Assembly (NCBI GenBank): GCA_902806575.1
Contig: CADCXD010000001.1
Coordinates: 868,001-932,000 of the forward strand
From: Jackrogersella multiformis
Lineage: Eukaryota; Ascomycota; Sordariomycetes; Xylariales; Hypoxylaceae
DNA length: 64,000 nt
Direction: 5' to 3'
Shown: positions 36,384 through 46,471 of the stretch, in pieces
Layout: each line of letters starts with the position of its first letter
How positions within the stretch are numbered: the stretch's first letter is position 1
The notes under the pieces: model-generated
Database searches by the model: none
The model's input: the letters and a program-made list of their open reading frames with translations, nothing else
What the model was told of the DNA's origin: nothing
Program-made: the position numbers and the translations under genes

Positions 36384-37166
36384 GTACCTATAAACTTAGA
36401 ATTAAAGGCTTGTTATTAACAGGATTAGATAAGTACTTCGGTAGATATCTTGGTAAAATAATAATAGTTGTGTGAATATAAAGCATTTCTTACATGATGG
36501 CGACACGTAGATGTTTTATAACTCTGAGCTAGATAGGAACAATGTTATTAAATCCTATTGTAATAAGGAACAAATTTATTGTTCTTAAAAAAAGTTTCTA
36601 GAACTATTAAATATCTTTAAAGTACAGAATTCTTTGTTAATTACAGGTTTTATCTTACGATAATTCAAGATAAGGGCCAATGCTCGTTCTAAGTATTATT
36701 TATTAAGGTAAGTAAACGATTTCTTTGTCTATTATTACGTGCTGTGATATTCTCATCGAAGTCCTTAATATTAACTGAAATATAATAAACTTAAGTACCT
36801 AGGTAAATAATTCAAAAATTGACAAAAATTAATTATTTTGTGTTTTGTCGTAATGGTGTTATCGAACCTTATTAAATTTACTGAGCTAATGTTTAAACAC
36901 CTGGAAAGAGTTGAAATTTTGGAGACTGAGTTGATGATGATGAATCCGTTTACGTCTGAGAGGACGTATGTATGTATCTAGCTACATAACTTACATCATA
37001 GTGTTATGTAACGCAAAGGACGTCCAGAATACCCCGAAGGGTAGAGCTGGAGTATCGCCTGACATAAGAGAGATTCGCAGAGTGAGTTATGCCCCGTAAA
37101 AAGGGGGGACCTTTAAAGTGAATCCAGGGCTTAACGATGGAAAAATAGGCATCTCAGATTTCAGAT
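36384..37166. other. AT-rich intergenic DNA next to a transposon
   Basis: No gene supported. The first part is AT-rich and RIP-like. From about 36990 a stretch of balanced composition begins with TGTTATGTAACGCAAAGG and could be a fragment of another element's terminus, which I cannot prove. Confidence 0.4.
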
Positions 37167-37167
37167 A

Positions 37168-37954
37168 AGTCGAATCACCGTTACGCGGGCATACCAAGTG
37201 CGGGCCACCCATTTCCCATATAAAATCGCCAAAACGTCATATTTATAACTAATTAAATATAATAGCTATAAATATACGGTTAACTTTTTAATATTATTTA
37301 TAATAGATTTATTATATATATAAAATTTTATAAAATTAGAAAAACTTTAAAGTAGGTAAATGATTTTTCAAAGTTCGAGTTTTTTATTTTATATGTAAAT
37401 TATATATATTTTCCCCACGTTCCTTTAGAAATTTATAATTAAATAACCATAACATTTATAATTTTACGTTTTTAGGTAATTTATTTATTTAATAATAAAT
37501 ATATAAACTTATATATTTTATTTTTATATATAAAATTTCACGTAAATTTTCCCCGCAAATATTAAAAATATTATAATTAAATTAATAAATTTTATAATAA
37601 CGTATAATTAAAGTATAACGTATATATAAGTTAACGTAAATTAATATATTAAAAGTAAAATTAAAAGTTTAATGGTTATTTAATTATAAGTTTTTAAAGA
37701 AACGTAAGAAATTTATTTATAATTTACATATAAAATAAAAAACTCGAACTTTAAAAAATCATTTACCCACTTTAACATTTTTCTAATCTTATAAAACTTT
37801 ATATATATATTCATCTCATTATAAATAACTTATATAATTTAACCGTATATTTATAGGTATTTTATTTAATTAATTATAAATATAGCGTTTTGGCGATTTT
37901 ATATGGGAAAATGGTGGCCCGCACTTGGTATGCCCGCGTAACGGTGGTTCGACT
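37168..37954. mobile_element. Non-autonomous TIR transposon with long inverted arms (Tc1/mariner-Fot1-like)
   Basis: The left end reads AGTCGAATCACCGTTACGCG. The right end, reverse-complemented, reads AGTCGAACCACCGTTACGCG, and both are followed by GGCATACCAAGTGCGGGCC. Similarity continues inward for roughly 285 bases on each side (about 37168-37455 against 37668-37954), including a shared GTTCGAGTTTTTTATTTTAT block. Between them is a loop of about 210 bases of AT-rich DNA without an open frame. A TA dinucleotide flanks each end, the target duplication expected for Tc1/mariner/pogo elements. Differences between the arms are mostly C/T and G/A changes, consistent with RIP. No transposase is present. 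Confidence 0.85.
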
Positions 37955-38372
37955 TAGGTATGATAAGATTGCTCATTTTTGCCTTTTACTTTCTTTGATT
38001 TTTACGAAAAGATCTTATAACTGTTTCAGCTTTCTCCCCCCCTATCTTTGTAGATTGCCACGAGCTGATATTATAAATAATATATAATAATATTTTAAGT
38101 GGTAATTAATAACATTAAAGGTACTAATAACCAGTCATATGTAAGATATTAAAATTCTGGGATTTTCTTTGTCGGAATAATTATGATGTCAAATCGTTAA
38201 GCAAATAGCGAAAACCCTAACCCCTTAAGTCATCACCAGCGGCTCGCAAGCAGTCTATAAAAGGGGCTAAGATTATGCTCGGCCAGTCTGATCTCTAACA
38301 CGATTGCAGCAAACAACAAACAGAACCAAGTCAAATACACCATCACACCTTATTTTTCAAATACAGAACATC
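37955..38372. other. Promoter region of the PC4-like gene
   Basis: Contains AAACCCTAACCCC at 38213-38225, a telomere-repeat-like box, followed by a TATA box. Confidence 0.55.
38256..38263 (+). promoter_or_regulatory. TATA box of the PC4-like gene
   Basis: TATAAAAG stands 110 bases upstream of the ATG at 38373 and about 30 bases before a plausible transcription start in the CA-rich leader. Confidence 0.6.
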
Positions 38373-38741
38373 ATGTCAAATATATCGGAAAACGTCAACA
38401 TCAAATCTATGGGGAAGGCCTCTTCCGAGGAACCTATGCTAGCTAGCAGTGAAGTAGAGGCTCCACGCAAACAGCTACTCCCACTTCACCGATCATTATC
38501 TGAGTCTCGAAATCGATACATGAGTGTTGGGTGGTACGATGACGAGATCAGAGTCGACATTCGAAGATGGTTTTACACCAACACCGGTCTCAACCCTTCC
38601 AAGACGGGAATCTCTCTCAAAGTCAACGAGTTCGAGTGTTTGGTCTCGATAATCCCTCAGATTCATGAGCAAATCAAAGAGCTAAGTGGTGACGATAATA
38701 AACGAACTTCTGCTCAAGTCCCACAAGGATCAAATGAGTAA
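38373..38741 (+). CDS. PC4/Sub1-like single-stranded-DNA-binding domain protein
   Basis: A single exon of 122 residues. The ATG at 38373 is chosen because the upstream open frame has no ATG. Residues about 50-108 read RYMSVGWYDDEIRVDIRRWF, then a turn with NPSKTGISL and a helix VNEFECLVSIIPQIHEQI. This matches the PC4 fold plan: beta strand, V(D/N)IRxxY strand, PGxKGISL strand, then a C-terminal helix. PC4/Sub1 proteins bind single-stranded DNA and act with RNA polymerase II and in repair. The acidic/serine N-terminus is shorter than in Sub1. It lies beside a TIR transposon, in a patch of decayed genes, so it may be a lineage-specific copy rather than the main Sub1. Confidence 0.72.
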   Translation: MSNISENVNIKSMGKASSEEPMLASSEVEAPRKQLLPLHRSLSESRNRYMSVGWYDDEIRVDIRRWFYTNTGLNPSKTGISLKVNEFECLVSIIPQIHEQIKELSGDDNKRTSAQVPQGSNE

Positions 38742-39132
38742 CCTCAATACGTTTGAAGGCATGAGGTGGATCGGAAATTATGTTATGTCAGATTTTGGGG
38801 AATCTCAATCTTAAATGAATAAATATTGTTGCTTGTTAACCCTAACCCTAACCCTGATCATGGTTAAGAAGTCATGTCATTTGTCTAGGTAGTTTTAATA
38901 AATATAAATGACTCTTCAAAATTCGCTTTCAAAACTTAGACTATATATATCAGCAATGATATTCCATATCTTAATGCCACCCTTTGAATTCCGTTGTCAG
39001 AAGCACGCCGTTAGTTTGAAAGAGGTGGGACTCCTTCTGTTACCCCTTTCATGCCGCTATGTGATCACCGAATAGGAATTGTTTTCATGTGAATTAGAAC
39101 GGGAAAAGTTTGAAAGTTCATAAATGTCTAAC
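38742..39132. other. Intergenic, with an interstitial telomere-like motif
   Basis: No gene. Contains three AACCCT units at 38837-38855. Confidence 0.6.
38837..38855 (-). repeat. Interstitial telomere-like repeat (AACCCT)x3
   Basis: TAACCCTAACCCTAACCCT is three perfect units of the complement of the fungal telomere repeat TTAGGG, about 100 bases after the stop of the PC4-like gene. Confidence 0.85.
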
Positions 39133-39396
39133 CTAAAGACGAAATAGAACCTGTGCAATTAGATTTTTACTCATTGTGCGAAATACGCGAGTGGAGCCAG
39201 ACGAGCTCCGGGGTTGGCTGATTGTCGAGGAAGTAAATGGCTCTCTAATGGGAAGGAGACGGACGTTCCAGCTCAGTCGCGATATGCACAACAGTTTGTG
39301 GGATTTCCAATTGCTTCGTTGGAAGGCCTTGGAGCAGTAGTAGCAGCTTCTGCATATAGTGCAGAGCATGCCACCATTCTTCTAACACACGGCGCA
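39133..39396 (-). pseudogene. MYND zinc finger fragment with an internal stop
   Basis: In one minus-strand frame the order is CAVC, a TAG stop (39382-39384), then GGMLCTICRSCYYCSKAFQ and NWKSHKLLC. This is a MYND finger (CxxC...CxxC...YC...Q...W..HK..C). One ligand cysteine in the usual YCSKxCQ is Phe, and the stop separates the first CxxC from the rest. The segment begins right after an acceptor-like GAGTTAG, as if it were one exon. Nothing convincing continues upstream. It is best read as a decayed MYND protein gene. Confidence 0.6.
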
Positions 39397-40052
39397 CTAA
39401 CTCAGGGGTATTGTTCCAAATAGAGTAAGTTAAGTTGTTGCACAGTTGACGGTATTAAAATTTTGAGTAATTATCTAAAACGCTAAGATTGAAGGTTGAG
39501 GATGGAAATGGTGTATTGAGAGTTGAAGGTAAGTTGTATAAAAAGAGAACGAGAGGTTGAAAGATAATACCTACTCTTGGCGGAAACCTATAAGTCAACA
39601 AGAATAGTAAGTTTCCATCTCTACTTATTATTTTGATTACGTGATCAACTTTACCTCCTGAATTTACGTCGATTATATTATTAATAATCGTATCACGAGG
39701 ATAATCTAAAAATAAAACAAGTTTTTAATAAATATCACACTCTTTATAAAAATAAAATCAACTCTAGGTAGTTAATGAAGATTAAAAAATATGATACGTA
39801 GGACAAGCTACCTAGGTATATACTCTGCCCAAAAATACTGACAATTTAACCTAACCCATCCTGCACGGCCTCTTATATCCAGGTGTATATGCCTTAACAC
39901 CTCGCTTCATTTGAAGTTTTACAAGAGACCGATGGACGATTTTAATGAAACTTGAACTAGATATGCCGTTGAAAATTTCAAGGAAAACATATTTTTAGAG
40001 AGAAATGCGGCAAATTTAAACTGGCCACCCCCTTCAATGATTCTTATGTATA
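39397..40052. other. AT-rich intergenic DNA
   Basis: No gene seen. One CTACCTAGGTATA copy near 39809-39821. Confidence 0.5.
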
Positions 40053-41660
40053 TCATTCCAGCCAACTTGAAAGTTCATTCAGCTCTGAGAGCAACCCGAT
40101 ATGCTCTACATGACTGTCCGGTCGAATGTAGACATACATAGGCTTAGAGCAGCCAAAATCTCCGTGCAGGTGGTTCGCGATATCGGTATATCCAGGCAAA
40201 TTGGCAGGATTGGATTTCTCGCTGAAGACCATATGTACTTTAGCTTTATCCAATTTGGCATCCTGGAACTTAGACTGCGCTTCCAGCATGGCCTCTTTCG
40301 TAGCCGCATTGTGGCCAACTCCCGAGAGCAATACCAAGTGATGGGTATCCGGGGTGACGAGCTCCTGGAAGTACTTTTCCTTCCCCGCGCTCTTGATCTT
40401 TCTGTCGGGAACTCGGTCGCCTCCCACTACTGACCCCGAGTAGCCTGGTGCCGTGCTCACAGCGGAGCTGTCCTTGTAGCTAATCCCGAACTCTGATATA
40501 AACCTGAAGATGTTCGCGCGACGGCTCTTGCTGCTTACATACCAGGGCAGGATCCAGGTAAATAGTATATTGCGGAAGGTAACAAAGAACGGATTGGACG
40601 AACATCCCCAAGTGAACATCTTGTCCGAGCTTTCGAGTAAATGTTGTCCTATTGGTCGACGCTCCATGTCGTAGCTATCGAGGAATGAATTCGGCCGTTC
40701 GCCACGTACCACCTTTGCTAGCTTCCAGCCTAGGTTGATGGCATCTTGTATTCCCGTGTTCATCCCCTGGGCCCCGGCCGGTGAGTGGATATGTGCTGCG
40801 TCGCCTGCAACAAATAGGCGACCGTCACGGTAGCTGTTCACACCTCTGTGGTGTAGGTGAAACTGTGTGATCCAGGTAGGGTTGTACAACTCCCCTGCAT
40901 CAGGATGGAGTCGGTCCAGCATACTTTGGAAATCCTCCAGTGTCGGCTCGACATTCACATCGGCGTCCATACGCGAAACCACAACTCGGCACGTGCCATC
41001 CTTCAGCGGGAAGACGGCGAGGGAGCCCCTGCCCATGCAGAGGGAAAATCGGTCCCAGACTATCTTCGTGTTCCTGATAGAAGCATCGCAGAGGATGAAG
41101 TCCTGCGGGTAGGCCTCGCCTTGGAAGGTGAGACCGGTTGCTGCGTGTCGCACGGTGCTGTGTGCCCCATCGGCACCTACGACGAATTTTGCGCGGACCG
41201 TCTCTTCGACACCGTGCTGGTTGCTCAACTTGACGGTAACGCCTTCGGAATCTTGGACAACGGATTTTGCTTCGATCCCGCGCTCGACCGCAAAGCCATA
41301 TGCCTGAAGGCACTCATCCAGATACTCCTCGGTTTCAACCTGAGAGATGATGAGGATTAGAGGGAATGCGGTATCATCTGCGAGGCCAGTGACGTCGATG
41401 TCGGCCGCCTTCTTGCCGTTGATGTAGAACGTAGTGCCGCTACTCAGGTTGCCCCGGGAGATGAATCGTCTAACATCGCCATGTCGGTTCAGGAGCTCTA
41501 GTGTACGCGGTTGAATACCCAACGCCCTAGATTTGTCCGATCTTTGCAGTTCTCTATCAACGACGCGGAATGATATCCCTTGGGCAGCCAACTCCAGGGC
41601 CAATGTCACCCCTGTTGGCCCTCCACCCACGATTAAAACGTCTGTCTCCGTTGTAACCAT
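40053..41660 (-). CDS. FAD-dependent aromatic monooxygenase (PHBH/phenol hydroxylase type)
   Basis: A single exon of 535 residues, close to the usual size. The N-terminal dinucleotide fold is LIVGGGPTGVTLALEL with a downstream Glu/Arg pattern. The DG motif GADGAHSTVR lies near residue 163. The flavin-binding GD motif LFVAGDAAHIHSPAGAQGMN lies near 284, followed by the INLGWKLA helix. The C-terminal 130 residues resemble the thioredoxin-like domain of phenol hydroxylase relatives. The reaction would be NAD(P)H-dependent hydroxylation, usually of an aromatic ring. There is no signal peptide. It is the nearest oxidative gene on the left of the RiPP-like pair (3.2 kb away) and could be a tailoring enzyme there, or an independent catabolic gene. 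Confidence 0.92.
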   Translation of the reverse strand: MVTTETDVLIVGGGPTGVTLALELAAQGISFRVVDRELQRSDKSRALGIQPRTLELLNRHGDVRRFISRGNLSSGTTFYINGKKAADIDVTGLADDTAFPLILIISQVETEEYLDECLQAYGFAVERGIEAKSVVQDSEGVTVKLSNQHGVEETVRAKFVVGADGAHSTVRHAATGLTFQGEAYPQDFILCDASIRNTKIVWDRFSLCMGRGSLAVFPLKDGTCRVVVSRMDADVNVEPTLEDFQSMLDRLHPDAGELYNPTWITQFHLHHRGVNSYRDGRLFVAGDAAHIHSPAGAQGMNTGIQDAINLGWKLAKVVRGERPNSFLDSYDMERRPIGQHLLESSDKMFTWGCSSNPFFVTFRNILFTWILPWYVSSKSRRANIFRFISEFGISYKDSSAVSTAPGYSGSVVGGDRVPDRKIKSAGKEKYFQELVTPDTHHLVLLSGVGHNAATKEAMLEAQSKFQDAKLDKAKVHMVFSEKSNPANLPGYTDIANHLHGDFGCSKPMYVYIRPDSHVEHIGLLSELNELSSWLE

Positions 41661-44600
41661 GATATTGTATTAGGTGGTATTGACTGAAGAGAAAAGGTCC
41701 GCGGGGGGCAAAGATTGGTCTGGACATATAGACGACACATGCCGAAGGTGGCGTTGATATTTGAATCAAAAACAGGGCCCCCAAAATCCCATCGGCACGG
41801 ACGGTATATTGATCTACAGGCTTGATAGGTTGTTTAACCACCGTCCCAAAATACCTCATGACGCGGCAATGACATGTCCACCGAGCTATTCTCGAAACGT
41901 AGGGCTGCTTACCTTAGGTGTACAGGTATAGAGAGAATTAATTTACGGGAATTGGGGGATTGCGATCCCATCCCTCCGTCAAGTTGTTGTCAGGTTGTTT
42001 GCTCAACATTCAACATTCAAAACCGCTCGCATACCTACCGTACCCATCTAGGGTTAAGTACCTACTTAAAGTACATGTTATATCTTGAACTAGAAGTGAA
42101 CCCTAGTCCAGTGGAGTGGGTTATTGTTACATTGGCAGCTGAGGTACAACAGTTTTAGCAGCATAGCTTGTCCTCGAGTAGGTACCCATAAGGAAGTAGT
42201 ACTGCATTAATACGTCCAATGAGAAAACAGTATCGTGCAGCATCTCAGATGCATGTTAGGTAGGTGGCTGCGGGATCTAACATTTTTGAAGATCCCTATT
42301 CCTAACATAGTTAACCCCAAACAAGGGATGACCGATATACTTTAAGCCCAACAAGCCTTTAATTGTTTTATTTTCCATAGCTCGGTGCCTCGCTCAAGAT
42401 GTTGTCCGATTGATTGAGGGATAAAAGAAACGAGTTATCACCAAAAATGGATAGGTAAAAATAAACATATGATGCTTACTCAGACTCGGTGCCGAAGGAT
42501 CTGTGGAGATGACCTATTGAATATTCAGAGCCGGTTATCTGCAATAATGGGCGCGATTGTTCATGATGTGGGCTGTTCCTCACATCGTACATACCTCTTA
42601 TGCAAGGCCGTTTATATAAGCCCTTATAAAATCATCGAGTCCGTACAGATAATGCTTAGTCCGCCTTATTCAATGCCGGCATTTTTATCTACTAGGTTAA
42701 TTGGGGAAGGTAACGCTAAATTCGGATGTTAAAGGTGACCTATTACTTATGTATGTAGTATGTGGTGAAACATGGCCGTGATTAATAAGCGTTTTATTGT
42801 ATTTCATGCCAAGTAACAAATATTCATTTAATAAACTTATTGGCCGCCTTACGCCTCTTTACTTTATTATAACAACTCGATAATTTAATATGATTTTGGT
42901 TAAATATAAGCACATTTATATGCTATTAAACGTCTCGGTTATATTAATAGAGATTTTCCTTTAAACATAAGTCTTAAATGAAATATATAAACCTATAAAT
43001 ATAGAGTTTAATTGCATTATAAAACCTCTCTCGAAGCGAATGGCTATTAGTCATAAATCCTCGGTATCTTCCTCGCCTCTTGAATTCCCAATCAGCTTAC
43101 TCCGATTATCCTTAGATAAAAGCCGTTGATATAATAACTCCGGACTTGGGATCCTTCGGACCTCGTTATCCCATCCTATTACCGCAGTATATCTGAGGTA
43201 TAACAGCAATAGCGTGCATGTTCTAATGCTTACCTAGGTAATCATAACATATAATATATGGCAAGCTTTCAGAGTCTCGGTCGGTATATAGTGATACCTA
43301 ACGCCGACGTGGCCTTCTACAGTAAACCAGTTTAACCTTGGCCGTAATTTCTCTCACGATATAATACCTAACCTTAAGTACCTAGGTACGTAGTCAAGAG
43401 AGCACAATATCTTTACATAATTATTGTCTACGTATTTAGAAATATCTTCAAAGGCTTGGGGACCCGCGAAACGCTGATAAGAATATGTAATGAGTAACCC
43501 CTGGATCATATTCCCTTAAAGTCCAGATATAAACATGATAATGATCACAGTGATAATAGCCGGGCACTATACGCGATTTTTCCGATGATAAGATGGGATC
43601 ATAAGAATTACTCGGTATAGGTGATTGTTAAGTGCTTACCATGATATTTTGGTCAGATCATGTGTGTTCCATGCACACATAGCTCCGGATGTGATAAGCA
43701 GGTTGTTCGTGACATCCATGGCAACTGATCTCAATACGGACTCATCCACGGACTAATACGGGTCGGCAAGTCTCTCAAGTGCTGCTCCGGTACTGTCCTG
43801 ACAGGTGGGCAATAATCAGCGATGTACGGCATTTCCGTGATATTCCAGACTATTATGTCACAAGGACTTTCATACCTCAACTAACAGTTATTATGAATAA
43901 TTATATAAGCGGGTACATAACAGAATGAGGAAAAATAAGGGATACGATTTATGTGTTTGATTGTGGTATTTAACTATTTGCCCAGGTACCTTATAATAGA
44001 ATAATAACCAGAGTATATAAGTTAAGGTTCATAGCAGCATATACTATACAGGGCTCTTATATCTACCTTTAGGTAGATAAGTATGAAAACTGTCGTTAAG
44101 GACGATTCACTACCTGCCACCTTAACGAGGCCATACTACTTAACATAAAGGGGTTATATAAACGACAAGTATCGATCGTCATTGTTGTCATTGCGAGCTT
44201 TTATAGTAATGCGTTACCTGATTATAGGCATAATGGTATTTAGGGGCGCTTCGATATCCTTTATTAGTGCGGCCCGTACTATCGCGGGCCGATGCTGAAA
44301 TCGGCTTACACGGGTAGTTGATAATTACCTTATTTGTTTCGGCGAACCCACGGTCCTTTGCCGTAGCTGAACCAAAGCAACTCCGGGTATGCCGTATGCA
44401 TACCGCAGATCAAAACGACTGAAGAGAGCATTGCTTGCATAATTATTAGGTCGGTACCTAGTTATACATAAAGCAAATTATTTGAGACAGATGTCTTGCC
44501 ACTCAGCCACTCGGCGCCATGTTTTCCTTTAACGTGTCGTGCTTTTTAGCTATTGCTTTTGCTCAAGGGTCCCCCGATGATAGATACCTTATTTGCTTTT

Positions 44601-44869
44601 CACATGCCTCTTTTAGTCTAGGTACGTAGGCATGATCTCGGAAAATTTGGGTGTCACTTTCTCTTTCCATCTCGTCGTTTAGGTTTTCATGTCTTGGTAT
44701 TCATACCTGGAGTTGGTCATATTTGAATGGTCTGCTCGAGGATGTGATAATACTAATCCGTGATTCATAATACCGAGCTCTCATTAACTGTGTCCCTTTG
44801 CGCTCCAGTTGTCATATTGATCCAGGTTGGCCCAGCTTGAATTCCAGCTGCAAATAGCCTCCAGCCCGT
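41661..44869. other. Gene-poor 3.2 kb region
   Basis: No gene supported. From about 42760 to 43020 and 43860 to 44060 the DNA is AT-rich and RIP-like. CCTAGGTA copies occur near 43225-43240 and 43377-43392. Short open frames lack domains, introns or consistent codon bias. Confidence 0.55.
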
Positions 44870-45248
44870 TTACTCAGCCTCCTTCCCCTCAAGCGCGCTG
44901 TGGACCTTGTAGGTAGGCCTATATTGACGCCTCTCTACCTCATCTTTAATCTGCTTTTCAATAGGTTCATACTGACGCTTCTCTACGTCTAGTCCCTTGA
45001 TCTGTTTCTCAATAGGCTCATATTGGCGTTTCTTGGCGTCGATTTCTTTGCCCTCAAGTGACGCGTGCACCTTGTATGTCGGTCTGTACTGGCGCTCAGC
45101 TAATCCTGATGGGACCTAGAGATCGATTATTAGATTTCGGTACCTTAAGACAATCAAGTATTACACAGCATATCAAATTGATTACCTCAACGGGTGCGGC
45201 CATAGCCAGGGCTGCAAAACCTGCCACGAAGATTGCTGATACGCGCAT
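44870..45248 (-). CDS. Secreted KEX2-repeat precursor peptide, candidate dikaritin-type RiPP precursor
   Basis: Two minus-strand exons, 45186-45248 and 44870-45115, with a GTAATC...CTCTAG intron between them, give 102 residues. Exon 1 is almost exactly a signal peptide (MRVSAIFVAGFAALAMAAPVE). Exon 2 holds four repeats, each starting Arg-Gln-Tyr. Repeats 1 and 4 begin QYRPTYKVH and carry LEGKE; repeats 2 and 3 begin QYEPIEKQIK. The residues before repeats 2, 3 and 4 are KKR, EKR and ERR, ideal KEX2 sites; repeat 1 has only AER. Processing would release peptides of about 14-22 residues with N-terminal Gln-Tyr. Repeat precursors of this type feed ustiloxin, phomopsin and asperipin pathways. The UstY-like gene 1.2 kb away, divergently transcribed, supports that role. 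A repellent-like or signalling peptide is the alternative. Confidence 0.85.
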
Positions 45249-46471
45249 TTTGGATCGAGGTTTGGATTCGGATCGAGGATGGATATAAGTTCACTGAGTG
45301 ATGTTTGAAGATAAGCAATGGTAGATTCTGCACAGTAATCTTATAACAGAAACTCTAGTGCTGTGGCGTGATCTTGGCTGTCGATGAGTCGAGAATATGT
45401 GCGGATTAGCCAAGCTTATAATCGAAGCAAGCTCTCATGTTCACGCTCCGATAATCCAATATCGTTGAGTCTTGCTGTCGGCATCTTCGTGTTAGCAGTG
45501 TAACCGACGCACCCGGCAGCACGGGTATGTTCCCCTTGACAGAACTAACGACTGTAGATCCTTTCTGCTTCTGTATTCGGATAAGGGGCCCCAATCAATG
45601 ACCGGAGACGTGATCTAGCATTCTTTTTGCGCACCTTCCCCTAACAGTAACGGAGATCATTCCCCAGCCGAACACTCTTATTAAACTAGACGACTGTGCA
45701 GCATTAGCTCGTTCACGTGGGCATGAGCCGTCAACTTATCCCTTGTTTGCGTCATGTCTGCGCCTCGAGAACGTTGCGTCGAATGCTCCTGATCTGTCTC
45801 GCGAAGTAACCTCACTCTCAAATCATCTAACGTGCGCATTGTGAGGTTCGCTTGGCCTAGCCAATTATTGATACCATTGGGGAGGACAAGCCGTTGACCC
45901 GGGTATGTCGCATGACAATTCGGGCCCGGAATCGGTTCATCAACGGGTCGGCCTGCAGAAACCCTCTTACCAACAAACAGTCCTCGTCTTCTAAAGATCT
46001 AACATCTAGCCAACAACATCCGTCCACCTTAACTCCTAACTGGCATGTCCTTCCCTAACAATGCCCTATTTGGGATTGCGACATTCAAGCTGGATCTATA
46101 GAATCCCCACTAATCGATCTTAATGGTGCAATCTTATGTGATCGATATCTGGAGAAGCCTGTACAGATTAAAAAGTTGGTAACTCTTACATGGAAAAAGT
46201 GGGTATACGTAAAGGGGTTACTATCGGGCCTCCGAGGTATCATCGAGGCCGGATAGGTATTTATTAAGGTCAAACATCCAGATCATTCTATATCGTCTAG
46301 GCGCTTACGATATCTAACAAGGTCGCCGATTGTGCCACCTCTGAATGCTTCCAACATACATAATTTTGGCCGCCGGAGTTAGTCGCTTCAACATTTACGT
46401 TGGTGAGACGAACGTGAAGGTCATCACACTCCCGCCTCCCCGCATCGGAACGCCCGATTAGCATGTGAAGC
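45249..46471. other. Divergent promoter region of the precursor and the UstY-like gene
   Basis: 1.2 kb between the two start codons. Short frames on the minus strand (45406-45594, 46085-46273) have no support. A shared bidirectional control region would suit co-regulation, but no operator can be named. Confidence 0.5.

Noticed and set aside
36990..37160. Possible solo LTR beginning TGTTATGTAACGC
   Set aside because: No matching end, no target duplication and no second copy in the window.
39214..39423. Open frame on the + strand
   Set aside because: Antisense to the MYND relic, whose metal-binding pattern is on the minus strand.
41874..42732. Two short + strand frames (41874-42158 and 42469-42732) considered as extra RiPP cluster genes
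   Set aside because: No domain, no signal peptide, no splice support, and codon use like non-coding DNA.
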